A DNA stretch of 64,000 bases from Altererythrobacter sp. TH136 (GTDB lineage Bacteria; Pseudomonadota; Alphaproteobacteria; Sphingomonadales; Sphingomonadaceae), in contig NZ_CP041409.1 in assembly GCF_007065885.1 (NCBI RefSeq), positions 1,783,501-1,847,500 on the forward strand, given 5' to 3'. This document shows positions 37,567 through 47,000 of this stretch, piece by piece. The notes beneath the pieces were generated by a model. That model worked only from the letters and a program-made list of their open reading frames with translations. It was not told where the DNA came from and made no database searches. The translations under genes and the position numbers were made by a program. Each line of letters opens with the position of its first letter. Position 1 is the stretch's first letter.

Positions 37567-39035
37567 GCGACAACGTGCTTCTCCAGGATCAGGCCGCGCA
37601 CGACGCAGCCGCCCGCGCGGCGGACTACGAGCACGGCTGGTCGGCCGACATCGAGACCGAATTCGCGCCCAAGGGACTGAGCGAAGACACCGTCCGCTAT
37701 ATCTCCGCCAAGAAGGACGAGCCCGAATGGATGCTCGACTGGCGGCTGAAGGCGTTCCGGTTGTGGCAGACGATGGCGGAGCCCGACTGGGCAAAGCTCG
37801 GCTACCCGCCGATCGACTACCAGGACGCGTATTACTACGCCGCGCCGAAGAAGAAGCCGGAGCTGGAATCGCTCGATGAGCTCGATCCCGAGATCAAGGC
37901 GGTCTACGACAAGCTCGGCATCCCGATCGGCGAGCAGGAAGTGCTCGCCGGGGTGCGCAAGGTGGCGGTCGACGCGGTGTTCGATAGCGTCAGCGTGGCG
38001 ACCAGCTTCCGCGCCGAACTGGAGCGCGCGGGCGTCATCTTCCGCTCGATCAGCGAGGCGATCCGCGAATATCCCGATCAGGTCAGGAAGTGGCTCGGCA
38101 AGGTGGTGCCGCAGCGCGACAACTACTTCGCCACCCTGAACAGCGCGGTCTTTTCCGACGGGACGTTCGTCTACATCCCCGAAGGCGTGCGCTGCCCGAT
38201 GGAGCTGTCGACCTATTTCCGCATCAATGCGGAGAACACCGGCCAGTTCGAACGCACGCTGATCATCGCCGAAAAGGGCAGCTACGTCAGCTATCTCGAA
38301 GGCTGTACCGCGCCGATGCGCGACGAGAACCAGCTCCACGCCGCGGTGGTCGAGCTGGTCGCGATGGACGATGCCGAGATCAAGTATTCGACCGTGCAGA
38401 ACTGGTACCCCGGCAACGCCGAGGGCGTGGGCGGGATCTACAACTTCGTCACCAAGCGCGGGCTGTGCCAGGGCGCGCGCAGCAAGATCAGCTGGACCCA
38501 GGTCGAGACCGGCAGCGCGGTGACCTGGAAGTATCCGAGCTGCGTGCTCAACGGCGAGGGCAGCGTGGGCGAGTTCTACTCGGTCGCGGTGACCAACAAC
38601 TTCCAGCAGGCCGACACCGGGACCAAGATGATCCACAACGGGGCGAACACCCGCTCGACGATCATCTCCAAGGGCATTTCGGCGGGCAAGAGCAATAACA
38701 CCTATCGCGGTCTCGTCCGCATGGGCCCGAATGCGGAGAACGCGCGCAACTTCACCCAGTGCGATTCGCTCCTGCTCGGCAGCCTCAGCGGCGCGCACAC
38801 CGTGCCCTACATCGAGGTCAAGAACCCCACCGCGCAGATCGAGCACGAGGCGACCACCAGCAAGATCAGCGACGACCAGCTGTTCTACGCGCAGCAGCGC
38901 GGCCTCGGCACGGAAGAAGCGGTGGCGCTGATCGTCAACGGCTTTGCCAAGGACGTGATGAAGCAACTGCCGATGGAGTTCGCGGTCGAGGCGCAGAAGC
39001 TGCTGGCGATCTCGCTTGAGGGGAGCGTGGGATGA
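37563..39035 (+). CDS. sufB: Fe-S assembly scaffold subunit SufB
   Basis: A 490-residue SufB, the scaffold on which clusters are built together with SufC and SufD. The family start is followed by the beta-helix core with [18 protein letters not shown] and the C-terminal [13 protein letters not shown] region. The start at 37563 was chosen from the ATGA overlap; the longer frame upstream covers the regulator gene. It is the second of ten coupled genes. Confidence 0.97.
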   Translation: MSDNVLLQDQAAHDAAARAADYEHGWSADIETEFAPKGLSEDTVRYISAKKDEPEWMLDWRLKAFRLWQTMAEPDWAKLGYPPIDYQDAYYYAAPKKKPELESLDELDPEIKAVYDKLGIPIGEQEVLAGVRKVAVDAVFDSVSVATSFRAELERAGVIFRSISEAIREYPDQVRKWLGKVVPQRDNYFATLNSAVFSDGTFVYIPEGVRCPMELSTYFRINAENTGQFERTLIIAEKGSYVSYLEGCTAPMRDENQLHAAVVELVAMDDAEIKYSTVQNWYPGNAEGVGGIYNFVTKRGLCQGARSKISWTQVETGSAVTWKYPSCVLNGEGSVGEFYSVAVTNNFQQADTGTKMIHNGANTRSTIISKGISAGKSNNTYRGLVRMGPNAENARNFTQCDSLLLGSLSGAHTVPYIEVKNPTAQIEHEATTSKISDDQLFYAQQRGLGTEEAVALIVNGFAKDVMKQLPMEFAVEAQKLLAISLEGSVG

Positions 39036-39583
39036 CCGACCGCAAGACCCTCCAGCTTCGCTCGCCGGAAGAATCCGCCGACGCCGCGCCCGTCATCAAG
39101 AAGAAGGGCCGCGGGTGGGAGATTTCCGACAAGCGGCTCGATGCGCTGCACGACCGCGCGCGCGACATGCGGCGGCACTCGACCCCGGCGCACAAGGCGC
39201 TGGCCGAACGGTTCGCCAAGGCCGACCTCGGCAAATACAAGTTCACCCGCCACGCGGTGATCGGCAGCGCGATCGTCGATTTCGGCTGCCCGATGCTCGG
39301 CATGGCGGTGTCGATCGACGAGGAGGGGGTGGACCCCGCCATCGCCCAGCGCCGCGACAAGAGCCTCAACGCGGTCGGCATCCGCGTGATGCGGATCAAG
39401 GCGAGCGACATCCTCGAAGACATGGACGCCGTGCTCGCGCGGATCACCGCCGGCATGAAGATGCGCATGAATGACAAGCGGACCCGTGCGCGCGAGCACG
39501 CCGCCGCCAATCCCGATCAGGACTGGTCGCGCCCTGCCCGGGCACCTTCGCGCGGACCTCGCGACGACCGGAAGCCGCGATGA
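39032..39583 (+). CDS. DUF559 (Vsr-like nuclease-fold) protein inside the SUF operon
   Basis: A 183-residue protein whose central part (about 46-145) matches DUF559, a member of the PD-(D/E)XK/Vsr-like fold: [36 protein letters not shown] and a [16 protein letters not shown] segment. The lysine/acid positions of an active nuclease are not clearly all present: the strand after the VDF motif reads [10 protein letters not shown], so catalysis is uncertain. The Arg-rich C-terminal tail (about 150-183) may bind nucleic acid. It overlaps sufB by 4 nt and the next gene by 4 nt. Confidence 0.8.
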   Translation: MTDRKTLQLRSPEESADAAPVIKKKGRGWEISDKRLDALHDRARDMRRHSTPAHKALAERFAKADLGKYKFTRHAVIGSAIVDFGCPMLGMAVSIDEEGVDPAIAQRRDKSLNAVGIRVMRIKASDILEDMDAVLARITAGMKMRMNDKRTRAREHAAANPDQDWSRPARAPSRGPRDDRKPR

Positions 39584-39915
39584 TCCGGTTGTTCGCTGTC
39601 GCGGCGCTCGCCCTCGCCCTTTCGGCGCCCGTAACGGCGCAGGACGCGCTGGGCGACAAGCTTGCCGAATCGCGCCTGCGCGGGTGCCTGCTGGCGGGCG
39701 CGTCGGGCACCGGGCAGACCCAGCTTGAAGCCGCAGTGATCCAGACCCGGGCGTACTGCGGCGCCCAGATCGGCCGCGTGCAGGCGCTGCGCATCGCCGC
39801 TGCCACGCGCGGTCTTTCAGGCAATGACGCGCAAGCGGCCAAGACCCGCGCGATCCGCGACTTGAACACCGAGATCGCGCAGGCGGTCGCCAACTTCACC
39901 GGACTGACACCCTGA
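39580..39915 (+). CDS. Small exported two-cysteine protein inside the SUF operon
   Basis: A 111-residue protein with a signal peptide (hydrophobic 4-18, cleavage near TAQD at 20-22). The mature part is helical with only two cysteines, C36 and C60, which could form one disulfide or bind a metal. I recognise no family. It overlaps the DUF559 gene by 4 nt (ATGA) and is 1 nt from sufC, so it is made with cytosolic SUF proteins although it is predicted to leave the cytosol. Confidence 0.75.
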   Translation: MIRLFAVAALALALSAPVTAQDALGDKLAESRLRGCLLAGASGTGQTQLEAAVIQTRAYCGAQIGRVQALRIAAATRGLSGNDAQAAKTRAIRDLNTEIAQAVANFTGLTP

Positions 39916-39916
39916 C

Positions 39917-40672
39917 ATGCTCAAGATCGACAATCTCCACGCCACCGTCGCCGACAAGCCGATCCTGCGGGGGCTCAGCCTCGAAGTGGGCGCGGGCGAG
40001 GTGCACGCGATCATGGGGCCCAACGGCGCGGGCAAGTCCACGCTCGCCTATACGCTCGGCGGGCGGCCCGGCTATGAGGTGACCAGCGGATCGGTGACGT
40101 TCCAGGGCCAGGACCTGCTTGCCCTTGAACCGCACGAACGCGCCGCCGCGGGCCTGTTCCTGGGTTTCCAGTACCCGGTCGAGATCCCGGGCGTCAGCAA
40201 TGTCCAGTTCCTGCGCGAGGCGCTCAATGCCCAGCGCGCCGCGCGCGGGGAAGAGCCGCTGACCGGCGGCGAGTTCCTGAAGCTGGCGAAAGAAAAGGCC
40301 GGCCTGCTGCGGATGGACATGGACATGCTGAAGCGGCCGGTGAACGTCGGCTTTTCGGGCGGCGAGAAGAAGCGCGCCGAGATGGTCCAGATGGGCATCC
40401 TCGATCCCGCGTTCGCTGTGCTCGACGAAACCGACAGCGGGCTCGACATCGATGCGCTGCGGATCGTCGGCGACGGGATCAATGCCATCATGCGCGCGCC
40501 CGGCAAGGGCGTGCTGCTGATCACCCACTACCAGCGGCTGCTCGATTACGTGAAGCCGGACCGGGTCCACGTGCTCGCCCGGGGGCGGATCGTCGCCTCG
40601 GGCGGACCGGAACTGGCGCACCAGCTCGAAAGCCAAGGCTACGAAAGCGTGGCCGGGGCGGTGGCGGCATGA
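39917..40672 (+). CDS. sufC: SUF ATPase SufC
   Basis: A 251-residue ABC-type ATPase that drives the SufBC2D complex. The Walker A motif GPNGAGKST is at 34-42, the signature is NVGFSGGEKKRAEM, and Walker B is AFAVLDETDSGLD. It has no membrane part and stays in the cytosol. The start follows the previous stop by 1 nt. Confidence 0.97.
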   Translation: MLKIDNLHATVADKPILRGLSLEVGAGEVHAIMGPNGAGKSTLAYTLGGRPGYEVTSGSVTFQGQDLLALEPHERAAAGLFLGFQYPVEIPGVSNVQFLREALNAQRAARGEEPLTGGEFLKLAKEKAGLLRMDMDMLKRPVNVGFSGGEKKRAEMVQMGILDPAFAVLDETDSGLDIDALRIVGDGINAIMRAPGKGVLLITHYQRLLDYVKPDRVHVLARGRIVASGGPELAHQLESQGYESVAGAVAA

Positions 40673-41073
40673 GCTGGCTCGCACCCCTCCTGCTGATCGC
40701 GGCGCAGGCTACCGCAGCGGCTGCGCCGGCGCCAACTCCGCGGGAGATCGACCCCAAGGTCGCGGCGCAAGTGCCGATCATCGCCGGGAAGCTGGAACAT
40801 TGGCAGGGCACCTGGGGCGTGGTCGGCAGCAAGCTCGCGTGCCGGACCACCCGGTCGAGCGGCGACGAGGAAATCGACGCGCTCGGCTGCGCCTCGACGA
40901 TCGCCTGCGTGAAGACCGAATTGCCGGCGCTCAAGGCGATCGCCGATGGCGCGGGCACCGAAGCCGACAAGCAGCGTCGGATGGGCGAGAAACTCGCTAC
41001 CCTGCAGCCGTGCATGCGCGAACACCGCGGTCACGGTATCGCCGAACTGGCGGTGAAGCGGGGGCGGGGATGA
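40669..41073 (+). CDS. Small exported four-cysteine protein inside the SUF operon
   Basis: A 134-residue protein with an N-terminal signal sequence (about 1-19) and four cysteines at C58, C74, C80 and C115, enough for two disulfides or a metal site. I recognise no family and cannot assign a function. It overlaps sufC and sufD by 4 nt each (ATGA), so it is made in step with them. It resembles the preceding small exported gene only in design, not in sequence. Confidence 0.75.
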   Translation: MSWLAPLLLIAAQATAAAAPAPTPREIDPKVAAQVPIIAGKLEHWQGTWGVVGSKLACRTTRSSGDEEIDALGCASTIACVKTELPALKAIADGAGTEADKQRRMGEKLATLQPCMREHRGHGIAELAVKRGRG

Positions 41074-41825
41074 CGCTCGCCGTGCGTCCCACCACCCGCG
41101 ACGAGGACTGGCGCTATGCCGATGCGGGCGAGCTCGCGGCGCTGGAACCGGCCGTGCTCGACGCCTGGCACGACACCACGCTGGCGCCGGGCGAGGTGCG
41201 GGGCAAGGACCTGATCCTGGATGATGCGCATCCCGGCATCCACCGCGTCCGCCTGCACGTCGGCGCGGGCGCGCGGGCCGAGCTGTTCGCGGTGCTGTCG
41301 GCGTCTGCCTACACCCGGCTGGAAGTCGAGGTGACGCTGGCCGAAGGCGCGCATTTCGAGCTGGGCGGAGTGACCATCGGCGGCGGCAACGTGGTGCGCG
41401 AGATCGTCACCCGCGTGAACCACGCGCATCCCAACGCGACCAGCAACCAGGTGGTGCGCGCCGTGCACTGGGACGCCGCCACCGGCAACTTCCTCGGCCG
41501 GCTGATGGTCGCCCGCGATGCGCAGAAGACCGATGCCGCGCAAAGCTTCAAGGCGCTGCTGCTCACCCGCGGCGCGAGCGCCAATGCCAAGCCCGAGCTG
41601 GAGATCTTCGCCGACGACGTGAAGTGCGCCCACGGCGCCGCGATCGGACAGCTCGACCAGGCAGCGGCCTATTACATGGCTGCGCGCGGGCTGCCGCCCG
41701 AACTGGCGCGCAAGCTGCTGGTGCAGGCGTTCGTCGCCGACGCCTTCGTGGCGCGGGCCGAATCCGACGCGCTGCTCGATGCGGCATTGGGCGCGCTCGC
41801 GGCTTCGGGAGGAGACGCGCGATGA
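41070..41825 (+). CDS. sufD: SUF scaffold subunit SufD, short form
   Basis: A 251-residue SufD, shorter than the about 420 residues of E. coli SufD because the N-terminal helical part is reduced. The C-terminal core is intact with KCAHGAAIGQLD, which includes the Cys and His used in cluster building with SufB. The ATG at 41070 overlaps the previous stop; longer frames upstream are shadows. Confidence 0.93.
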   Translation: MTLAVRPTTRDEDWRYADAGELAALEPAVLDAWHDTTLAPGEVRGKDLILDDAHPGIHRVRLHVGAGARAELFAVLSASAYTRLEVEVTLAEGAHFELGGVTIGGGNVVREIVTRVNHAHPNATSNQVVRAVHWDAATGNFLGRLMVARDAQKTDAAQSFKALLLTRGASANAKPELEIFADDVKCAHGAAIGQLDQAAAYYMAARGLPPELARKLLVQAFVADAFVARAESDALLDAALGALAASGGDAR

Positions 41826-43009
41826 ACGTGATGAGCACCATCAGCCGCAAGTCGGAGTTTCCCGGCCTCCTCGGCGCGGACGGCCAGCCGTGGCACTACC
41901 TCGATACCGCCGCCACCGCGCAGAAGCCGCAAGTGGTGATCGACGCGATGAGCCGCGCGCTGGGGGCCGACTACGCTACGGTTCACCGCGGCGTGTACTC
42001 CCGCTCGGCGCAGATGACGCTGGGCTACGAAGCGGCCCGGCGCCGGGTGGCCGCGTTCATCGGTGGGCGGGACGACGAACTGGTGTTCACCCGCGGCGCG
42101 ACCGAGGCGATCAACCTTGTCGCCTACAGCTACCCCGACAAGCGCCGGGTGCTGCTCAGCCAGTTGGAGCATCACTCCAACATCGTGCCCTGGCAGCTCG
42201 CCGGTTGGCAGGTCGACGTCTGCCCGCTGACCGCCGATGGCCGGATCGATCTCGACGCGGCAGAAGCCATGCTGACCCCCGATCACACGATGGTCGCGCT
42301 GGCGCATGTCTCCAACGTGCTTGGTAGCGTTCTCGATGCGCGGCGCGCGGCCGACCTCGCGCACTCGGTCGGCGCGAAGCTGCTGCTCGACGGGTGCCAG
42401 GCGGTGCCGCGGATGCCGGTCGATGTCGCCGCGCTCGACTGCGACTTCTACGCGTTCTCGGCGCACAAGCTTTATGGCCCGACCGGGATCGGCGCACTGT
42501 GGGGTCGGGCCGAACTGCTCGATGCGCTGCCGCCGTGGCAGGGCGGCGGGTCGATGATCGACCGGGTCACGTTCGAACGCACCACCTATGCCCTCCCGCC
42601 GCAGCGGTTCGAAGCCGGAACACCGGCGATCGTCGAGGCGATCGGATTCGCCGCGGCGTGCGATTATGTCGATTCGATCGAGGTTGCATCGATTGTACGG
42701 CACGAAGCGGACCTGGTGGCGGCCTTGCGCGGTGCGCTCGCGCCCATGAGCGACGTCACCCTGTTCGGGCCCGAAGACAGCGCCGGCATCGTCAGTTTCG
42801 CGCTTCAAGGGGTGCATCCGCACGATCTCGGCACAATATTGGATGAGGAAAACGTCGCTATCCGCGCCGGGCACCACTGCGCGCAGCCGTTGATGGATAC
42901 GCTCGGCGTGCCCGCCACGGCCCGGGCAAGCTTCGGGCTTTACAGTGACCAGGCCGATGTCGCTGCCCTGGTTCGAGGGATCGAGCGGGCCCGGCGCATT
43001 TTCGCATGA
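41822..43009 (+). CDS. sufS: Cysteine desulfurase SufS
   Basis: A 395-residue class V aminotransferase-fold enzyme that takes sulfur from cysteine. PLP is held by Lys216 in SAHKLYGPTG, and the persulfide Cys353 lies in AGHHCAQP, the group II desulfurase pattern. No sufE or sufU is adjacent, so the sulfur-transfer partner must be encoded elsewhere or not be needed. Confidence 0.97.
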   Translation: MNVMSTISRKSEFPGLLGADGQPWHYLDTAATAQKPQVVIDAMSRALGADYATVHRGVYSRSAQMTLGYEAARRRVAAFIGGRDDELVFTRGATEAINLVAYSYPDKRRVLLSQLEHHSNIVPWQLAGWQVDVCPLTADGRIDLDAAEAMLTPDHTMVALAHVSNVLGSVLDARRAADLAHSVGAKLLLDGCQAVPRMPVDVAALDCDFYAFSAHKLYGPTGIGALWGRAELLDALPPWQGGGSMIDRVTFERTTYALPPQRFEAGTPAIVEAIGFAAACDYVDSIEVASIVRHEADLVAALRGALAPMSDVTLFGPEDSAGIVSFALQGVHPHDLGTILDEENVAIRAGHHCAQPLMDTLGVPATARASFGLYSDQADVAALVRGIERARRIFA

Positions 43010-43497
43010 CTCAGGATCTTCGCATGACCGACCAGCCCAAGTTCGAAATCGAGGAAGTGGATGCCGTCCCCGCCCCGCCGCGCGCCTCGGTCGAAGACGC
43101 CGAAACCCCGCGCGACACCTTCGAGCGCAAGCGGGATTATCTCGAAGGCTTCCTCGCGCAGAAACCACAGGTGGCGCATGCCGGAGAGCCTGGCGGCGAC
43201 CTGTACGAGAACGTCGTCGAGGCCCTGAAGGAAATCTACGACCCGGAAATCCCGGTGAACATCTATGACCTGGGCCTGATCTACGGCGTCGATGTGACCG
43301 CCGACGGCGAGGCCAAGGTGACGATGACGCTCACCACCCCGCACTGTCCGGTTGCCGAAACCATGCCGGGCGAAGTCGAGCTGCGCGTCGGTGCGGTGCC
43401 CGGAGTGCGCGATGCCGAAGTGCTGCTGGTGTGGGACCCGCCGTGGGGCCCGGACAAAATGACCGACGAGGCGCGGCTTGAACTGGGGATGCTGTGA
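43006..43497 (+). CDS. sufT: SUF-associated MIP18/DUF59 protein SufT
   Basis: A 163-residue protein with a poorly conserved N-terminal 60 residues and a C-terminal MIP18/DUF59 domain: VVEALKEIYDPEIPVNIYDLGLIYGV, then TTPHCPVAETMPGEVE with one Cys (split motif). SufT is needed for Fe-S maturation in several bacteria. An in-frame ATG at 43024 is an alternative start. It overlaps sufS by 4 nt. Confidence 0.93.
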   Translation: MTQDLRMTDQPKFEIEEVDAVPAPPRASVEDAETPRDTFERKRDYLEGFLAQKPQVAHAGEPGGDLYENVVEALKEIYDPEIPVNIYDLGLIYGVDVTADGEAKVTMTLTTPHCPVAETMPGEVELRVGAVPGVRDAEVLLVWDPPWGPDKMTDEARLELGML

Positions 43498-43850
43498 TGA
43501 CCACGACGTTGCGCGAACGACCCGCCGCGGTCCTGCTGACCCCCGCCGCCGAGGCCCGGATCGCTGAGCTGATGAGCAAGGCGCCAGTCGACGCGATCGG
43601 GGTGAAGCTGTCGACCCCGCGCCGGGGATGCTCGGGCCTCGCCTACTCGGTCGACTATGTTACCGAAGAAGCCAAGTTCGACGAGAAGATCGTTACCCCC
43701 GGCGGCACGTTCTACATTGACGGAGCCAGCGTGCTGTATCTGATCGGCAGCACGATGGACTGGGTGGAGGACGATTTCACCGCCGGCTTCCAGTTCGCCA
43801 ACCCCAACGCCAAGGGCGCGTGCGGGTGCGGCGAAAGCTTCATGGTGTAA
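43497..43850 (+). CDS. sufA: A-type Fe-S carrier SufA
   Basis: A 117-residue A-type carrier with C45 (RRGCSGLAY) and the C-terminal CGCGESF pair C109, C111. It is the last gene of the operon; its ATG overlaps the sufT stop by 1 nt, with a GTG three bases earlier as an alternative. The 71-nt gap before the next stop shows no clear terminator. Confidence 0.95.
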   Translation: MTTTLRERPAAVLLTPAAEARIAELMSKAPVDAIGVKLSTPRRGCSGLAYSVDYVTEEAKFDEKIVTPGGTFYIDGASVLYLIGSTMDWVEDDFTAGFQFANPNAKGACGCGESFMV

Positions 43851-43921
43851 TCTGCCGGGGCCGCGTCCCGACCCTATGCCGGACCGGAATCATAGCGCAG
43901 CGCCCCGCTCGAGTTCGGCGA

Positions 43922-44344
43922 CTAGCGCTTCAACGCTTTGACGCACGCCGCCCGGTCGACATCGAGCCCGTCGCTAGAGCGGCGCGCATCGACGTACGTT
44001 GCCTTAGGTGCGGCTCCGGGGGCGGGCGGGTAGAGATAGACGTCGAGCACGCAGGCTTCGCTGCCGAATTGCAGCTTGCGCGCGTCGCCTTCCCAGACAT
44101 CGAGCCGCGGGACGCCGAACTGGCGCTGAAGCCCCGCGCTGTCGGCGCCGATCACCCCTTCCAGGCCAGGCAGGTTCATCACCCGTGCCGGGCGGAAGCC
44201 GCCTGTGGCCGGCGCCGCCGGCCGCGTTGCGGGCACCGCTGCGGCTCGCGCCGGCGCGGCGGCGGGAGCGGTGGACACTCTCGCCCCAGTGGTGGGGGCA
44301 CACGCGCCGAGCGCCGCGATCGCCAGTAGCGGCCAGGCTTTCAT
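43922..44344 (-). CDS. Hypothetical lipoprotein
   Basis: A 140-residue protein with a lipoprotein-type signal (MKAWPLLAIAALGAC; Cys15) and an Ala/Pro/Thr-rich linker to about residue 55. The C-terminal part (GLEGVIGADSAGLQRQFG, DVWEGDARKLQFG) has a compact fold with two Cys, resembling small outer-membrane-assembly proteins, but I do not identify it. It overlaps the EI24 protein by 4 nt (ATGA). Confidence 0.7.
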   Translation of the reverse strand: MKAWPLLAIAALGACAPTTGARVSTAPAAAPARAAAVPATRPAAPATGGFRPARVMNLPGLEGVIGADSAGLQRQFGVPRLDVWEGDARKLQFGSEACVLDVYLYPPAPGAAPKATYVDARRSSDGLDVDRAACVKALKR

Positions 44345-45021
44345 CCGCGCATCCTCCGCCCATGTACGAGATGCGTGGCGGCGGCGGCACCGATGACGGG
44401 CGCGAGCAGATTGGCGAACGGGATAAGCAGCATGCCCGCGACGATCCCGCCGAGCGCCAGGCGTGTCAAGGCGCCGAGCGGCGGGGCGGTGGCGGCACTC
44501 GGCTGATGGCGCAGCCATACCATGTCCATCAGTTCGCGCCCGAGGAGCCAGGCGTTGACCGCCCAGAACAGCAGGGCGGTGCCGACACCCGTCACCAGCA
44601 GCAGCAGCGCGACCGGCAGGGCCATCAGGTTGATCAGGATCGCGCGGATCAAACCCGATGCCGCGTTGCGGGCGTCTTGGGCAAACGACAGCTGGCGCGC
44701 GGTCCTCGCCGCATCGGGGTAGTATCGGGCTTCGACCGCCAGGACCACTTCATCGGCGAAGAACTGCAAGACCGCCAAGGCCACGACGCGGAACAGCAGC
44801 CAGCCGCCGATGATCGCCAGGACAATGCCGATCAGCCCGCCGATCTCACCATAACCCGCCGCGTAATTCTCGATCAGGGTGACGGCGCCGCGCCACGCGG
44901 CCACGGCGAACGCGGCGAAGATCGCCAGCGTTATCGCCATGCTTTTCGCCAGCACCGCGAGCACCCGGCGGTCGCCGATCTGCCCCAGCGCGCGGGCGAA
45001 GGCTGAAGGGACGCCGATCAT
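44341..45021 (-). CDS. EI24-domain (CysZ-like) membrane protein
   Basis: A 226-residue protein with about five transmembrane helices and the EI24/CysZ pattern (AFARALGQIGD, then WRGAVTLIE and ADEVVLAVEARYYPD). CysZ imports sulfate, but many EI24 proteins have no assigned substrate. I chose ATG 45021; the open frame extends to 45117 without similarity. It is followed by the lipoprotein gene. Confidence 0.8.
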   Translation of the reverse strand: MIGVPSAFARALGQIGDRRVLAVLAKSMAITLAIFAAFAVAAWRGAVTLIENYAAGYGEIGGLIGIVLAIIGGWLLFRVVALAVLQFFADEVVLAVEARYYPDAARTARQLSFAQDARNAASGLIRAILINLMALPVALLLLVTGVGTALLFWAVNAWLLGRELMDMVWLRHQPSAATAPPLGALTRLALGGIVAGMLLIPFANLLAPVIGAAAATHLVHGRRMRG

Positions 45022-45157
45022 CGCTGCCTGCCCTACCGCTTCGCTGCTTGAGAGCAAGTGCTGCAGCCTCAGACCCTTGCCGTCCCCGCCCATAGCGCTT
45101 GGCGCGAGGGCCGCCACCCGCTAGTCGCGCGGCGACCGAGAACGCGAAGGAATTGAA

Positions 45158-46150
45158 GTGTCTGAAACCCGTTACGACGTGATCGCCATCGGCAACGCCA
45201 TCGTCGACATCATGGCGCCGAGCGACGATGCGACGATCGAGCGGCTGTCGCTCAACAAGGGCGGGATGACGTTGGTCGACGCTGATGGCGCGCGGCGGCT
45301 GTACGAGGCGATGGGCCCGGCGCGCGAGATATCGGGCGGCAGCGCGGCCAACACCCTGGCCGGGCTGGCGGCGCTCGGCGCGCAATGCGCGTTCATCGGG
45401 CAAGTCGCCGACGATCAGTTTGGCCGGGTGTTCGCACACGACATCCGCGCGGGCGGAATCGCGTTCGACACTCCTGCGCGCGAGGCCGAGCCCCCCACCG
45501 CACAGTGCCTGATCTTCGTCACGCCCGATGCCCAGCGGACCATGAACACGTTCCTGGGCGCGAGCCAGTTCCTGCCCGCGGCCGCGCTCGACGAGGCGGC
45601 CATCGCGGCGGCGAAGGTGCTGTATCTCGAAGGGTACCTATGGGATCCCGAAGAACCCCGCGCGGCGATGCGCCGGGCGATCGACGCCGCGCGTTCGGCC
45701 GGACGCGAGGTTGCCTTCACCTTGAGCGAGGTGTTCGTGATCGACCGCCACGGTGACGATTTCCGCAGCCTGATCGCCGATGGGCTGATCGACGTACTGT
45801 TCGCCAACCACACCGAACTCGCCGCGCTGACCGGCGAGAGCGAGTTGGAAGCCGGACTGGCCGCGCTGCAGGACAAGGTGCCGACGCTGGTCGTGACCTG
45901 CGGCGCCGAAGGTGCGGTCGCGCTCAAGGGTGGCGAACGGGCGCAGGTGCCATCAGTCGCCACCACGATCGTCGACACCACCGGCGCGGGCGACCTGTTC
46001 GCTTCCGGCTTCCTCTACGGCCATGTGAACGGTGAGCCGCTGGAACGCTGCCTGCAGCGCGGCGCGATCTGCGCGGCGGAGATCATCAGCCACTACGGCG
46101 CCCGGCCCGAGGCTAATCTCAAGGCGCTGATGACGGAGCAGCTGGGCTAG
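45158..46150 (+). CDS. PfkB-family adenosine kinase-like sugar kinase
   Basis: A 330-residue ribokinase-fold enzyme. The N-terminal GNAIVDIMA and GGSAANTLAG (about 57-66) motifs bind sugar, and DTTGAGDLFASGF carries the catalytic Asp and anion hole near residues 270-280. The family includes adenosine kinase, which salvages adenosine to AMP, the usual annotation of this subtype in sphingomonads. The start is GTG with a GGAATT-type ribosome-binding site just before. Confidence 0.9.
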   Translation: MSETRYDVIAIGNAIVDIMAPSDDATIERLSLNKGGMTLVDADGARRLYEAMGPAREISGGSAANTLAGLAALGAQCAFIGQVADDQFGRVFAHDIRAGGIAFDTPAREAEPPTAQCLIFVTPDAQRTMNTFLGASQFLPAAALDEAAIAAAKVLYLEGYLWDPEEPRAAMRRAIDAARSAGREVAFTLSEVFVIDRHGDDFRSLIADGLIDVLFANHTELAALTGESELEAGLAALQDKVPTLVVTCGAEGAVALKGGERAQVPSVATTIVDTTGAGDLFASGFLYGHVNGEPLERCLQRGAICAAEIISHYGARPEANLKALMTEQLG

Positions 46151-46154
46151 GGCG

Positions 46155-46931
46155 TCACGCGGTGGTGGTCTCCAGGATCACTCGGACAGTTTCCTCCGGT
46201 TCGTCCCATAGCGGGAAGTGTCCGCTATGCTCGAACCAGTGAAGCCGCGCTGAAGGGAAAGCCGTCAGCGCCCGCTCGGCCTGACCGGGCCAGCACAGGC
46301 GATCGTGGCGGCCCCAGCCGATCGTGATCGCGCCGCTGCTGGACGACGCCGGACCTTCTTGCATCGGCGCTGCGGCGAGATCGTTGACGAGCTGCGTGAA
46401 CGTGCGAGTGCTGGCGTAGCTGTCGAGCTCGTCAGCGACCATTTCACCGTCGAGCTCCCAAGGGTGCGCGGACAGTTGGGCCAGCAGCATCGAGCGGGTG
46501 ACAGGGCTATGCGCCATCGGCTTCCGCGTCCCGCCCAGACCCCGCAGCAAGTACACGGAGGCGAGCAGCGTGGTCTGCAGGTAATGTCGCTCCCACCCCA
46601 TCCAGAAGCCGCCGGGATCGAGCGCCACCACCGCTCCCGCATGACCGCGCCGCGCCATTTCCAGCACCAGCCGGCCACCCAGCGAACTGCCGACCATATC
46701 CACCGACTGAAAGCCCTGGCTCACCAGGTACTCCGCCAGACTGTTAGCCAAGCCGGCGAACGTGTCGCTGCCGGGCGTGACGGGGGTCTGCCCGTGTCCT
46801 GGAAGGTCGATTGCGATCACCTTTCGCTCGGCGGCGAGCGACGGCACGATCTTCCGCCAGGTCGTGTGGTTGCTGCCAAGCCCGTGGACCAGCAGGAGCG
46901 ACCGTCCTTCGCCGTGGGTGATGGTGTGCAA
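46155..46931 (-). CDS. Alpha/beta hydrolase
   Basis: A 258-residue lid-free alpha/beta hydrolase. The oxyanion loop LLVHGLGSNH (13-22), nucleophile Ser83 in GSSLGG, Asp near VALDPGG or GRHDRLC and a His in EHSGHFPLWDEP form the triad. Substrate unknown. The start is TTG at 46931; no in-frame ATG lies nearby, so the N terminus is uncertain. Its stop is 5 nt from the kinase stop. Confidence 0.82.
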   Translation of the reverse strand: MHTITHGEGRSLLLVHGLGSNHTTWRKIVPSLAAERKVIAIDLPGHGQTPVTPGSDTFAGLANSLAEYLVSQGFQSVDMVGSSLGGRLVLEMARRGHAGAVVALDPGGFWMGWERHYLQTTLLASVYLLRGLGGTRKPMAHSPVTRSMLLAQLSAHPWELDGEMVADELDSYASTRTFTQLVNDLAAAPMQEGPASSSSGAITIGWGRHDRLCWPGQAERALTAFPSARLHWFEHSGHFPLWDEPEETVRVILETTTA

Positions 46932-47000
46932 CGCTTGATCCGATCCTGCTGTGCGTCCGGATTACGTGACCCAATCCTGGCAGAGCCGCTTTGCTCCGGA

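Noticed and set aside
39471-39728. 85-codon ORF overlapping the end of the DUF559 gene and the small exported gene
   Set aside because: It is out of frame with two coupled genes that have start/stop overlaps and a signal peptide; it shows no features of its own.
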